Source: Strigamia acuminata
Taxonomy: Eukaryota > Arthropoda > Chilopoda > Geophilomorpha > Linotaeniidae
Direction: 5' to 3'
Assembly (NCBI GenBank): GCA_949358305.1
Contig: OX442315.1
Location: 28,484,427-28,548,426, forward strand
Length of the DNA stretch: 64,000 nt
A program made the translations under genes and the position numbers. Each line of letters begins with the position of its first letter. The first letter of the stretch is position 1. Shown here one piece after another: positions 22,687-34,679 of this stretch. The notes beneath the pieces were generated by a model, which was not told the DNA's origin, ran no database searches, and saw only the letters and a list, made by a program, of their open reading frames with translations.

Positions 22687-24899
22687 ATGTTGATGCTTTA
22701 CCAACTCACTCTGCTTTATTACGCGCTCTCAACACGTAAGTACTAGATTTTATCCGACTTAAACGCTACCATCTTTATTCACGTTCTGCATTCAAGTCTC
22801 ACTTGTGTCTGCGTCTGTCTGTGACGTCTCAACAGTTGAGTTGGACGATAGTTACCCCACTTGCGTAAACCTCATTGAAGCCTTCAACAGCTGTTGGGAA
22901 GGGCCTAATGTAATTTGCAGTGGAAGGCATGTAACAAAAATAATATATTTTTTTTAAATAAAATAAAAATAACATTTTATTTTTTTCTTTACAGAGTTAC
23001 CACAAGAGGTGTTCGAAAATGTTTAGATAAACTACAAAGTGACCCAAAAAAGTGTCACATTCAACAAATTTCATCTTATCTGACACGTTTGGGGGGCATG
23101 ATGAGATCTACGGACAATATTTTATGCACTCTCACGTCCGATCGAGGTGTTGATAAATATTGACGATATAAATCTAAAATAATCGTTTTTATTTGAAAAT
23201 AAAATATAGGATTTAACAATAATTGTTGGGAACTTGCAAGACAAACGACTTTACTGCAAGCCAAATTTATGATGGATGGATTTGATACGTCAGAAGGATG
23301 CGGGTGAGAGTTTTTTCAATATACTTTCTGTACCGTAATCCGTTGCATTTTTTCCCTTTGCTTTCAGCTACAGAACAATTTTTTCAATATTAAATGAATA
23401 CCATAGGGACAATTACGAACAATGTCATTTGAACCTAAATGCGTTTCGTTACAAGTGGTACGAATTGTTCCCCTGCGACAACTTTCAAAACACAAGTATT
23501 AAATATCCCATTCGTTTTATTGTTGTTTTTCTTACATTTTTAAAACTTATATCAGGTGATTTGTACTTGTCCCAGACGGGCGACCAAATAAAACCAATGT
23601 GTTTGCATATTCAAAGTGATATAGACGAGTGTTTCAGAGAGCTTTTAAATTGTGATAAGGAGTAAGTTATTACATAATATCATGAGTACCCAATTTTGTT
23701 TTGATGTCTTTCAAATCAATCTGCTATTATATAGTAATTTTAACTTGTGTTGTTGAGTTGAAGTAGAATTTAGATGTCAGGTTTGGTTTAAAGGTACTAT
23801 AAATACAGTAAATTAAGCTGTCTTCTACGATGTATGCAATAGACCATTGGAAAATTATGACATAATGCCGTTTGGCCCTGCCCACAATAAGGAAACTACA
23901 AATTAACAATGTTATAATGTTATTTTCCAATGGTTTTTCACATAATCGTATCACCTGTCCTCATTTTTCCAAAGGTCTATTAAATAATCATTTTGCAATC
24001 ATTGCGTGTACAATTTTATCCCACATCAAACTTCGAAGGTCATCACGTTTGCTTTCCCAAGCATTGAGAGATTTAACAAGTTTTAAATCACATTTATTTT
24101 AAGATTTACTTTTAACAGTTTTAAGGAATATAATTACACCAAAAAATGTATATATATATTTCAGCCCATATTTTATAATTTCTCACATGCTTAGAATTTA
24201 TATTTACAACGCAAATGGTCTGCCATTAGTGAACACGAGCTAAGATTAAGTTTTTTAAGCGTCAACAAAAAAATAATTTCTTTACATTCAAACTTTCAGA
24301 CAACTGGAAACATGGCAGTGTTTTAACGATGTCTTAAATGATATCTATATGTGCAACGATGCGTTACTGGAGATCAACATTAGACATCGTGCCGAAACTA
24401 TGAAGTCCGCTTTGGAATTTGTGTGCAACATAAACTGCCCAGGTAAAGTTTAAAATCGATCTAATAAATTTTTTTAATTTCTATTTTATTGTTTAGATCT
24501 GATCAGAAAAGGGGATTGCTTCTCATATTTTAAAAAATTAACCTTATACAGTGCAGCTGCAGCTAAAGATTTCCATTCCACTGATTTTTGCGAGTACAGT
24601 ATATTTTTGTACAGTGCAAGCTTACTAAAAAAATACTTAACACAACTTCTTGCAGGTTTAGAAAACAATACATGGATGTCATCACTTTAACAAGCCCCAT
24701 CAAATGCCATAAAGTGCTAGAAGAATATAGTAATTACATGTATGATGTGGCCACTTGCGTCAACATCACAGAAACTGTTATCCATCACCAGCTCCATGAT
24801 TATAATTTGGATTTTGATGATTCAGCAAAACCACTTCCAATGCTGCAAACACTCATTATAGGACTAATAGTTATTTTTCAAATTTCTACACTCTTCTAA
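22687..24899 (+). CDS. Secreted cysteine-rich protein 2 with hydrophobic tail
   Basis: Nine exons join in phase (22687-22735, 22836-22926, 22995-23146, 23210-23303, 23368-23495, 23556-23661, 24300-24442, 24497-24593, 24656-24899), giving 367 aa. The start has the context CCCACCATG and begins a hydrophobic signal-like segment rich in L and Y. Two cysteine-rich halves follow (motifs NLIEAFNSCWEG, NNNCWELARQT, CFRELLNC, WQCFNDVL). The end, LIIGLIVIFQISTLF, is a hydrophobic anchor or GPI signal. Intron 2 appears to use a GC donor (AAG then GCATGT at 22927) because only this keeps phase. It is a paralogue of both neighbours. Function unknown; extracellular location inferred. Confidence 0.77.
23843..23934. 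repeat. Small inverted-repeat element in intron
   Basis: ACCATTGGAAAAT and its reverse complement ATTTTCCAATGGT close a 92-bp segment inside the 638-bp intron of secreted gene 2. It is probably a short MITE; no target duplication was identified. Confidence 0.5.
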
Positions 24900-25724
24900 T
24901 AATAATGATCATCATCTTTTAAGTTACAAATGTAAATTATAACTAATGAAAAGTCCTTGCTGTAAATCTAATTTTTTAAAATAATTTGCAACAAAGACCA
25001 AACAACAAGGATCAACCAGCCCTGTAAACCGGACTAAAAAATATTGAATAAAATGGCCAAGTTTTAGGAAGATGTTTACAAATGGCAAAGGATGAAACAT
25101 TTTAATTTCCTGCTTTGCCTTTTTTTTGCCATTTTCTTGTAATTTTAGAAATAATAATTTCAAAAATATTTTTCATGTTCAAAACCCAGTTTTCCGGAAA
25201 ACGACCTGTGGATCAGACATTTTGCTTATGTCCATCCTCAAGACTGCATAAACTATACACATGAACATTAGTTCCTGTTAGTATTTTAGTCACATAACGA
25301 ACAAATCAAAACATATTTATTACAAAAGTTACTTAAAAATTGTATTGTAAATTTAAAAAGAAAAATGTAAATAAAACTATTCAAAATATTGTACAATGTG
25401 TCACTATTTCTTTCGAGTTTAACAGTCTAATATTCATTTAAAGAATATCAAACTCAAATCTGCTCCAGTTTTCGAAAATCAGGTTTCTCCAACTCCAAAT
25501 GTCACATTAGTACAAACCTTAAATGTTTTGAAAGCATATTTCCTGTTATGAACATACCGGTATGTTTTTCTTTAAGGATAAGGAAGTGCCATTTCTCTAT
25601 GGAATAACATTAATTTCCTTTGCAGAAAATTTTTTTCTGTAAATATAAGAATGATGTTTCCTACATTGAAGATTCTAAAGTAGAATTAATTTCCTTTGAG
25701 TTTTTAGTCCACTAGTTATCTATC
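24900..25724. other. Intergenic DNA between secreted genes 2 and 3
   Basis: AT-rich, with no exon-like stretch. Part of 25090-25400 carries short homopolymer runs and possible AATAAA signals (for example about 25370). The 3' UTR of gene 2 and promoter of gene 3 must lie here, but I can define neither. Confidence 0.4.
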
Positions 25725-26896
25725 ATGTTTAAACTATTATTCTATCTTCTATTCATTACTGAAGTAAATCAAATATTTGGTAAGTCTATCCGTTAAGAGA
25801 GAGACCTAATTTAATCTCTTCTTATTGTTTTTTTAGCAAAAGAAAATAATACATCAACAACTTCATCAATACTAGACGAATGTTTATACGCTATAGAGGG
25901 AATTAAAGGTTGTATGCCTGTATCAGAAAAACCAACATGTCATAACATGTTAAGTTAAAATATATTTAGATTTCCCATGTTTTTTTTTAAAGATAAGGCG
26001 CATTCATAAAGTCATGTCTAAACTAAAACAGTTCAACATGTTTTGTTGTTTAAATGTCGTGCGCATGCCCACTTCGACTGAAAACAGACGAAATCTGCCG
26101 CCATTTTTTAAGTTAGATCGAGACAAGCAGTTTATGCTGTTTATTTAGTCTAAATTACTTTATGAATATGCCTACAGAAAAAAAAGAATAAATCAAACAA
26201 ACACTTACCAATAATTTCGTACACAGGCAAAGCAATTTCTTCGAATGTGTTAATGAAATAACTACGGGTCAGCCATGTTCCATCAATGAAATCAAACGGA
26301 TCATCATAGAATTGAAAGAAACTGTTAGAACAATTAATGAATTGATATGTGAGCAAAGTTTTTTTAATGGTAAGTAACGAGTAGACAAACATAGATAAAC
26401 AATCTTAATTTTTTTTTAAATGGAATTGCCTGTCTCGTTAAGATTGGATTAAATCGTGTACAATATTTACTTGTAAATAGGATAATATTTTCTTTCTTTC
26501 TTCTCAAAGACAAATTCGATTGTTGGATGACAACGTGGTCCATTGCTGATGAGCATGTACGACATATTGCCGATGGAAATACAAATACCGCGAAGGATAA
26601 CTGCATGTATGAATAGAACATTTAGATATTGGTCATTTCTTACATTTATCATAATATTTACTTATGTTTGAAGGACTTTAAGACTAAATGTAAACGATAC
26701 CATTCAAAATACGGATGAAAAACACTGCATTGGCCAGTTGACGAAATATGCAATTGTTATGTACGCAGCGTCACCGTGTAGCAAAATACAAATTCAAGCG
26801 AAGACCAACAGCGCCGTACCTTTGAATATTTTGCAAAATTTTTTTATACTAATTAAATTTTTCTTTTTATTAAACTTTTTATTATATTTTTTATAA
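25725..26896 (+). CDS. Secreted cysteine-rich protein 3, single-domain form
   Basis: Five exons (25725-25779, 25837-25948, 26227-26369, 26510-26606, 26674-26896) encode 209 aa. The N-terminus MFKLLFYLLFITEVNQIF is a clear signal peptide; the last 24 residues are almost only F, L, I, Y, N and K, a membrane or GPI tail. Exons 3 and 4 have 143 and 97 nt, the same lengths and phases as exons 7 and 8 of the preceding gene, so this paralogue carries one domain where the others carry two. About ten cysteines lie in the mature part, with DECLYAIEGIKGC and FECVNEITTGQPC as typical pairs. A family repeat resembling DNA near 12030 lies in intron 2. Role unknown. Confidence 0.77.
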
Positions 26897-27008
26897 AAAA
26901 AAATTGCAATTGTAAATTTTTAAATTAACAAATAAAGCAAATCAATAAAAAAATCAAAATTAAAAAGTTATATTCTGTTGTCAGTTGATGCATTCTCAAG
27001 TAGTGGAC

Positions 27009-27817
27009 ATGTCTCAAAAGAAAGAAGGGGTATAATTATTTTTTTTTAAGGAATTCTATTTATTCAATCGAATTTTTCTTTGTTTTCAAATTCAGAATAA
27101 CAAAATATTGTACCCATTATCGGTAATTCCTCAACCTGCCAATGAAGAACGAGTAGTAGTAACGGATCAAGTGATTGAACGAAAAACGAAGTTTGGTCCT
27201 TTCCCTGGCCAGGTATAAAAAATTATCACTAAAAAATAATAATGATTAGAGTAAATTATTTTATTATTATTAATTTTATTAGGATACGACTGGTCCGTCT
27301 TCAGAATGGATGAAATGCATTACAACGGTTCGAAGTTTTGAGGAGTCAAATTTATTAACAGGCATATACAGAAAGCAGCTTTACTTTGTATGTTTTCGCA
27401 CTATAAAGATTGCGAACGAATTACTTGTATGGGGAGGCAAAATGAAAACTCATTTTTGCGATAAATCGGAATGGAATCGCGATGGAATCGACGGTATTGT
27501 CGACTTCGGGCATTAATTTGTTACAATGAACTAATGATAATAATAATAATAATAATTATTTTTTTTAATTTGCAGAAAATATTTTTACTTTCCTGTGTCA
27601 AGATTGCGACAAGTCATTTGAAAGTATTCGTGGGTTAAAAACTCATTGGAAAGCTGAACATCGAACGAAAGAAGAAGAAATACCTCAACAAAATTGTAGA
27701 TGTCCTTGCTGTCCGAAGATTATTCCTTCTAAAAATAATTACATTCAACATGTTTTGAAACAGCACGGCATTTCCAATAATTTGATGACCAGGAAAGAGA
27801 ATACTAGTAAGAACTAA
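27009..27817 (+). CDS. PR/SET zinc-finger gene, array copy 1 (two fingers)
   Basis: Four exons (27009-27029, 27096-27212, 27283-27493, 27576-27817) encode 196 aa. Exons 2 and 3 form a PR/SET domain: the FGPFPG loop (VTDQVIERKTKFGPFPG), then EWMKCITTVR, LYFVCFRTIK and ELLVWGG. Exon 4 gives a C2H2 finger (FLCQDCDKSFES, two His) and a second finger-like CPCCPKI segment, then stops; other copies go on to three more fingers. It is the most diverged array member and may be an old, shortened copy. Such proteins act in the nucleus as DNA-binding regulators, and some PRDM members methylate histones; here the usual Tyr of WYG is Gly, so catalysis is doubtful. Confidence 0.78.
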
Positions 27818-28248
27818 AAACTGAGAATACAACACCTGGAAAAAAATTAATCAATTAAAAGAACTGTTCGAAAATGTAGCTGCAAGCATAAAAATACCTT
27901 TGTTAGTTTTATCACATTACAACATTGTTAATAAATAAAAACATAACATTTTGCTAAACTGTTCGTTGAAATAAAATGGCTTTGAAGTTTGAAGGTTGTT
28001 TTTCTTCTTCTTTTTTCATCAAATTACCGTACCCAAAAGCAACACAAGCATCGAGCTTTCGTTCAGACTTTGTAACAGATGTCCCCTGACCAATGTCAAC
28101 AACATGAAAGGGGATAGGTCGGGGCGGGGGTTCACGCATTACATCCTTAATTGGTGGATCCCCCACGTGGTGGTGTTGAATTCGTAACCTAGATTTTGTG
28201 AAGAGAGATTAGCATACGTGTGCCTCCACTTTATACATTAATTTAGAA
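27818..28248. promoter_or_regulatory. Conserved upstream block of the PR/SET array
   Basis: Around 28080-28200 lies a block shared with the DNA 60-180 bp before the first exons of copies 2, 3, 4 and 6: AAAGGGG followed by CGG(A/G)GG, a CACGTG-centred site, and AACCTAGATT(T/G)(T/C)G ahead of TTTAGAATGGATCC. Here it is followed by a broken gene copy. Because it is kept across copies at fixed spacing, it is a candidate core promoter or regulatory block. Simple descent by recent duplication explains the similarity equally well. Confidence 0.45.
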
Positions 28249-28740
28249 TGGATCCAAACTTATATTCTGTGGTCAGTCGTCGCCAAAAACTTCACCGACA
28301 CATGGGAGCATAGCATGAACGTAATAAATCAAGCTGTGACAAAATTTGCTCCGAAAAGGAAGTTAGATTCTATTGGAGTTGGTAACGCGAGCCAACGTTC
28401 CACTGGTAAGAACGAAAACCCTGAGAAACAAAATAGAACTGGATGTATGTAAATGCGATTATTGTGAAAAATTCTTCTGTACTTTAAAATGACGTAACCA
28501 TCATAGAAACTCAGTTACATTTAGGAAAATTGATTTGTTTGAAGTGTTTGTAAAAATACATTTCCTTTCAAAAGTAATGTGAAAAGACATATAAACGTTA
28601 CATAATTCGAAAGGACGTATATTAACTACGAAAACTAGAATAACAATCCAGTAATTAAAGAAGTAAAACATTTTTATTACCATTTCAGTTGGTTTTATTA
28701 CTTTAAAAGTTTGAAAGCCTGTCAATAATGACGGGATAAA
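28249..28740 (+). pseudogene. PR/SET array wreck a: first exon fused to finger tail
   Basis: The first exon (ATGGATCCAAAC...) is intact, but after TCTGTGGTCAGT it runs straight into the middle of a finger 3-linker segment (CACCGACACATGGGAGCA...), deleting the PR/SET exons. The remaining finger 4 and 5 stretches (to about 28650) have frameshifts and stops. The 3' flank (GGTTTTATTACTTTAAAAG...) matches that of copies 2 and 3. It is a deletion derivative of a copy-2-like gene. Confidence 0.75.
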
Positions 28741-29147
28741 ATCTGTACTATACCTGCCTAAGGTCCATCAAATATTGTTCCATACAACTTCCCTTAATTT
28801 TATAATGATTTTTTCCGTTGAATTTCTATTTGAATTTATGATAATCACTAATCAGGCATATTAAAAAATGAATTTGATTACCGTACATTCAAGTTAAATT
28901 TTCAAATTTATGCGAGATCTTCCATGTTTTTCGTTTTCTTAACACAGCTTTTTGTGGCAACTGGCAACCCGGCTTGGGAACAGACAATAGATATCCCTTT
29001 CACTCCTGCGAAGATGAAAGGGGCGGAGGATTCGCGAATTGTTCTTTCTCGAGACGTATCCCCACGTGGTCGTAAACCTAACCACAGACCTAACCTAGAT
29101 TGCGAGGAAAGCCATGCGTGTGCCACCACTTTACGCTTTAATTTAGA

Positions 29148-30311
29148 ATGGATCCAAACTCATCTTCTGTGGTGGTAAATGAAATTTAATTTGTAAACTT
29201 ATTCCGCTTTATGCTTAATCGTATGCTTTATTTACATTTTTATTAGGGACAACCGTTATTACATCCGAAATCAGTAATTCCGTCGAAATTTTCAAATCGG
29301 ACAATTGTTACTGATGTTTTAATTTCAAGAGGTACAACGTTAGGACCGTATCCGGGAAATGTACGTTTTCTTATCACATTGACAGATAATCTTAAAACGT
29401 ATTTATCACTATCTATGGTTTTAAATAATTATTATTATCGCATTAATTTATTTGATATTTCCAGGATGCGATTGAAAAGAAATGTAATAATTGGATGCAA
29501 TATGTGACCAGTGTGACGGATTATCAAGAAGCTAATTTCTTAGTTGCCTTTTCGAAAAATCAACTTTACTTTCACTGCTTTAGAACCGTTCGTGCAGGAA
29601 CAGAATTAATTGTTTGGGGAGGTCAAAAGAAAATACACTTGCGAGATCCTTCTGAATGGACTACTTACAAGATGAATGGTAATGAATAAACTCCAACTTT
29701 TTTTTTTCCTTTTTCTTTTTTTTTTAACGAAAATAATGTTTTATTTCTATTCATTTTCAGATACAGGTTTGACGTTCTTCTGTCAGGAATGTGATTTGAA
29801 TTGTAAAAGTGCAAAAATGCTGACACTTCATAACAACAGTAGTCATCAAGCACCAAAATTCTCAGAAAAAGATTGCAAATGTCCGTATTGTCCGTTTATA
29901 GGGTACAGATGGAATTTCCTTAAACATGTGGTTCGGCATGGTATATATCTTTATGGCAAACCATTCGTAATCAATCAAAACAAAGCTTCAACTGAAATTG
30001 AAGATGCCGAGATTAAGCCTGTTTCCGCAAAAACATCTACAGAGAGAAGTGAAGCAATCCCAGAAAATAATATATACAATTGCAAGTTATGCAATAAGTC
30101 TTTCAAGCGTCTCCAGAAACTTCACAGACACATGGGAGCAAAGCATAAACGTAATAAATCAAGCTGTGACAAGATTGCTCCGAAAAGGAAGTTAGATTCT
30201 ATTGGAGTTGGTAACGAAAACCCTGAGAAAGAAAATAGAACTGAATGTAAATGCGATTATTGTGAAAAATTCGTATTCGAAAATGACGTAACCATCATAA
30301 AAACTCAGTAA
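29148..30311 (+). CDS. PR/SET zinc-finger gene, array copy 2 (truncated finger tail)
   Basis: Exons 29148-29174, 29247-29360, 29465-29678 and 29761-30311. The PR/SET exons match the consensus of the array (GTTLGPYPGN, NWMQYVTSV, ELIVWGGQKK). Fingers 1-3 are intact, but in finger 4 the frame shifts after CDYCEKF and ends at TAA 30311. Remains of fingers 4 and 5 continue out of frame to about 30400, with further frame damage. The product would be 301 aa with three whole fingers. Either a recently damaged copy or a functional short form; I lean to decay because the downstream part is recognisable but broken. Confidence 0.65.
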
Positions 30312-30954
30312 ATTAAGGATTACGATTTGTTTGCAGTGTTTGTAAAAATACATTTCCTTTCAAAAGTAATGTGAAAAGACATATATAAACGTCACATAAC
30401 TCGAAAGGACGGAATAACTAGAAAATAATTAAAGAAGTAAAACATTTTTATTACCATTTCAGTTGGTTTTATTATTTTAAAAGCTTGAAAGCCTGTCAAT
30501 AATGACGGGATAAAATCTGTACTACATGCCTAAATAAGGTCCATCAAATATTGTCCCATACAATTCCCTAAACTTTATGACGATTTTTTCCCAGAAATCT
30601 CTATTTGAATTTATGATAATCACTAATCAGACGTATTAAAAATTGAATTTGATTACCGTACATTCAAGTTAAATTTTCAAATTTATGCGAGATCTTCCAC
30701 ATTTTTAGTTTTCTTAATACAGCTTTTTGTGGCAACCGTCTGACTTGGGAACAGATATTAGATCAAGGCTACTTGAATATCAGAACAGATATCCCCTTGA
30801 CTCCGCTTGACTCCTGCGAAGATGAAAGGGGCGGAGGATTCACGAATTGTTCTTTCTCGTGACGTATCTCCACGTGATCGTAAACTAACCACAGACCTAA
30901 CCTAGATTGCGAGAAAAGCCATGCGTGTACCTCCACTTTACACTAAAATTTAGA
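30312..30954. other. Spacer between PR/SET copies 2 and 3
   Basis: Contains the relic of fingers 4-5 of copy 2, the shared 3' flank ending GAAAGCCTGTCAATAATGAC, and then the conserved upstream block before copy 3 (about 30790-30940; the central site is CCACGTGATCG). No other gene is seen. Confidence 0.6.
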
Positions 30955-32295
30955 ATGGATCCAAACTCATCTTCTGTGGTGGGAAATGAAAATTAATTTG
31001 AAAACTTATTCCGCTTTATGCTTAATCGTTTGCTTTATTTACATTTTTATTAGGGACAACCTTTATTATATCCGAAATCGGTAATTCCTTCGAAATTTTC
31101 AAATCGGACAATTGTTACTGATGTTTTAATTTCAAGAGGTACAACGTTAGGACCGTATCCGGGAAATGTACGTTTTCTTATCACATTCACAGATAATCTT
31201 AAAACGTATTTATCACCTATCTATGGTTATTCTATCTATAATTATTATTATCCCATTAATTTATTTGATATTTCCAGGATGCGATTGAAAAGAAATGTAA
31301 TAATTGGATGCAATATGTGACCAGTGTGACGGATTATCAGGAAGCTAATTTGTTAGTTGCCTTTTCGAAAAACCAACTTTACTTTCACTGCAATAGAACC
31401 GTTCGTGCAGGAACAGAATTAATTGTTTGGGGAGGTCAAAAGAAAATACACTTGCTAGATCCTTCAGAATGGACTACTTACAAGATGAATGGTAATGAAT
31501 AAACTTCAACTTTTTTTTCCTTTTTCTTTTTCTTTAACTAAAATAATGTTTTATTTCTATTCATTTTCAGATACAGGTTTGACGTTCTTGTGTCAGGAAT
31601 GTGATTTGAATTTTAAAACTCCAAATATGCTGACACTTCATAACAACAGTGGTCACCAAGCACCAAAATTCTCAGTAAAAGATTGCAAATGTCCGCATTG
31701 TCCGTTTATAGGGTACAGTTGGGATTTCCTTAAACATGTGGTTCGGCATGGTATAGATCTTTATGGCAAACCATTCGCAATCAATCAAAACAAAGTTTCA
31801 ACTGAAATTGAAAATTCGAAATCTAAGCCTGATTCGGAGTCCACAAAAACATCTACAGCTAGAAATGAAGAAAACACAAAAAACAAAGTATACAATTGCA
31901 AATTATGCAAAAAGACTTTCGAACGTCTCCGGCAACTTTGCGGACACATTGGAGCAATGCATAAACCTAAATTTAGGTATGGCAAGATTGCTTCAAAAAG
32001 AAAATTAAATTCTCATGGACGAGTTGGTAACACGAGTCAACATTCTACTGGCACGAACGAAATCCTTGAGAAACGAAACAGAATTAAATATGAATGCAAT
32101 TATTGTGAAAAATTATTCCAAACTCGACCATTGCGTAACCAGCATGTACGCACAGCACATTTAAGAAGACAATTTGTTTGCAGTGTTTGCAAAAAGGTGT
32201 TTACATTACAATCTAATTTGAAAAGACATGTGCGAAATTTGCATAATTCGGAAGGATATGTAATAACTATGAAAGATGGAATAACTGTTTCGTAA
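30955..32295 (+). CDS. PR/SET zinc-finger gene, array copy 3
   Basis: Exons about 30955-30978, 31054-31167, 31278-31491 and 31571-32295 encode about 358 aa: a short leader MDPNSSSV, PR/SET domain (about residues 9-117), then five C2H2 fingers (FLCQECDLNF, CPHCPFIGYS, YNCKLCKKTFERL, YECNYCEKLFQTR, FVCSVCKKVFTLQ). The usual exon 1 donor GTGGTG/GTAAAT is changed to GTGGTGGGAAAT, so splicing must move one codon upstream or fails. The linker between fingers 2 and 3 is rich in K, S and E. Likely a nuclear DNA-binding protein. The catalytic status of the PR/SET is doubtful as in its sisters. All exon phases agree. Confidence 0.82.
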
Positions 32296-32549
32296 TTGAA
32301 GAAATAAAACATTTTTGTTCCCATTTTAGTTCATTTTATTACCTACTTTAATAAGTTGAAAGCCCTAACAACGGGGGGAAAAACCTCTACTTCGTGCCTA
32401 TGGTAATCAAATATTGTTCCACACAATTTTACTAATTTTTATTGTGATTTTTCAGTTGAATTTGAATTTGAATTTATAATAATCTGGCCCTAATAAACCT
32501 AACCTAAAGAGAACGGATTGTTTGCACCAACTTCTAAAATTAATTCAAA

Positions 32550-33080
32550 ATGGATTCAAACTTATCCGCTGTGACGGTAGAAAATTCTAACCCTGGTCTG
32601 GTTAAAATTTTTTTTTAAAAAGTAACATTTCTTTACGGTATTTACAATATTAGGGAGTATAGTACCTTTATTATTTCCGTTGAGATTACACAATTAGGAA
32701 ATTTGGTTCTAATGAAGATCGTAACGGGAGCAAAGGTCAGCGGTGTTATCAACTTAGGACATTAATTTTGTGTAATAAATAATAATTAAAATTAATTATA
32801 ATTATAATAATAATTTTTTTTTTTAAATATTACACAAAAGTTTTAACTTTTTCTGTGTCAAGATTGTTCCAAGTAATTTGAAACTACCGGTATTCGTTTG
32901 TTCGAAAATTATTCTTTATAAAAACAATTCTCTTCAACATCTTCGCGTCGGCACGGCCTTTGCAATAATTTGACGACAAGAAAAGAGAAAGCTGCGGAAG
33001 TAAGAACTAAGAACTCTTCGAAAATGAAGCATAAAAGTACCTTTGTGAATTTTATCAGTTCACAACAGTGACAACATTAC
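32550..33080 (+). pseudogene. PR/SET array wreck b
   Basis: A first exon starting ATGGATTCAAAC (32550) is followed by a piece of exon 2 (GTACCTTTATTATTTCCG, about 32660) that runs into unrelated linker sequence. An exon 4 relic then resembles copy 1 (AACTTTTTCTGTGTCAAGATTGTTCCAAG, from about 32840), with stops. No complete domain is left. The same wreck with the same internal joins reappears at 39657-40640, showing that it was copied as part of a larger block. Confidence 0.7.
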
Positions 33081-33386
33081 TGACAAATAAAAATTTAACA
33101 TTTTGCTAAAATATAAAATTCCTCGCTGAAATAAAATGGCTTTGAGCTTTTTCTTTTGTCCAATCTAATTGCCGGACACGAAGACAAACATCTGGCAACC
33201 GTCTGTCTTGGGAGCAGATAACATGTAACCCCTGGACCTCCTGTGAAGATGAAGGTCGCTGCGGAAGGTTCTCGCATTGTATTCTCAATCGGTGTAACCC
33301 CCTTGTGGTCGTAAACCTAACCTCGATTTCGTGAAAAGCCATGCGTGTGTCCCCACACTAGTCTCCACTTTACAAATTAATTTAGA

Positions 33387-34679
33387 ATGGATCCAAACTC
33401 TTCTTCTGTGGTGGTAGATGAAAATTGATTTTTAAACTTAGTGCTTAATTATATGCTATATTTACATTTTTATTAGGGACAACCTTTATTATATCCGAAA
33501 TCAGTAATTCCTTCGAAATTTTCAAATCAGACAATTGTTACTGATGTTTCAATTTCAAGAGGAACAACGTTAGGGCCGTATCCGGGAAATGTAAGTTATC
33601 TTATCTTATCACATTTACGGATTATAATCTCTCAATGTATCTATCACTATAAATTTATTTGATATTTCCAGGATGCGGTCGAAGAGAGGTGTAATAATTG
33701 GATGCAATATGTGACCAGTGTAACAGATTATTGGGAAGCTAATTTGTTGGTTGCTTTTTCAAAAAACCAACTCTATTTTCACTGCAATAGAAACATTAGT
33801 GCAGGAACAGAATTAATTGTGTGGGGAGGCCAAAAAAAAATCCATTTGCGAGACCCTTCAGAATGGACAACTTACAAGATGAATGGTAATGTATTAACTC
33901 CGTTATTTTGTGTTTTTCTTTTTTTCATTAACGCTAGAATGTTGTTTTGTTTCAATTTTTTTTTAGAAACTGGTCTGACTTACTTGTGTCAGGAATGCGA
34001 TATGAATTTTAAAACTGCACATGGGGTTGCACATCATACCACCCGTATTCATCAAGCACTAAAATTATCAGAAAAAGATTGCAAATGTCCGCATTGTCTT
34101 TTTGTAGCGTGTAGAAAGAATGTACGTAGGCATTTGGTTCGGCATGGTATAGATCTTTATGGCGACCCATTATTAATGAATCAAAACAAGGAAATTGAAG
34201 ATTCCGAGACTAAAAACAATTCCGCAAAAATACTTACAGCCAGAAAGGATGCAATCACAGAAAACAATATACATTTATACAATTGCAAATTATGCAAAAT
34301 GACTTTCAAGCGTCTCCGGCAACTTTGTGGACACATGGGAGCAAAGCATAAACATTATAAATCCGGTTGTAGCAAGATAGCTTCGAAAAGGAAATTAGAT
34401 TCTCGTGGAGTTGGTTTTGCGAGCCAATGTTCTACTGGTAACAACGAAATCCTTGGAAAACAAAATACAATTGAATATAAATGCAGTTATTGTGAAAAAA
34501 CATTTTGTAGTCGAAAATCGCGTTCCAGTCACAAAAGCTCAGCACATTCAGGAATACGATTTGTTTGCAGTGTTTGCAAAAACAAATTTACATTCAAAAG
34601 TAATTTGAATAGACATTTACAAACTTTACATAATTCGCAAGGCTATATAATAACTATGAAAAATGGACTAATTATATAG
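33387..34679 (+). CDS. PR/SET zinc-finger gene, array copy 4
   Basis: Exons 33387-33413, 33477-33590, 33672-33885 and 33967-34679 give 355 aa: leader MDPNSSSVV, PR/SET domain with GPYPGN, NWMQYVTSV and LIVWGGQKK, and five C2H2 fingers. Finger 4 (YKCSYCEKTFCSRKSRSSHK) differs strongly from other copies, while finger 5 (FVCSVCKNKFTFKSNLNRH) is nearly constant. The third intron is 81 nt, a multiple of three, and has no in-frame stop, so retained RNA would encode a hydrophobic insert between PR/SET and fingers. A conserved upstream block lies at 33180-33340. Probably an intact nuclear regulator. Confidence 0.85.
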
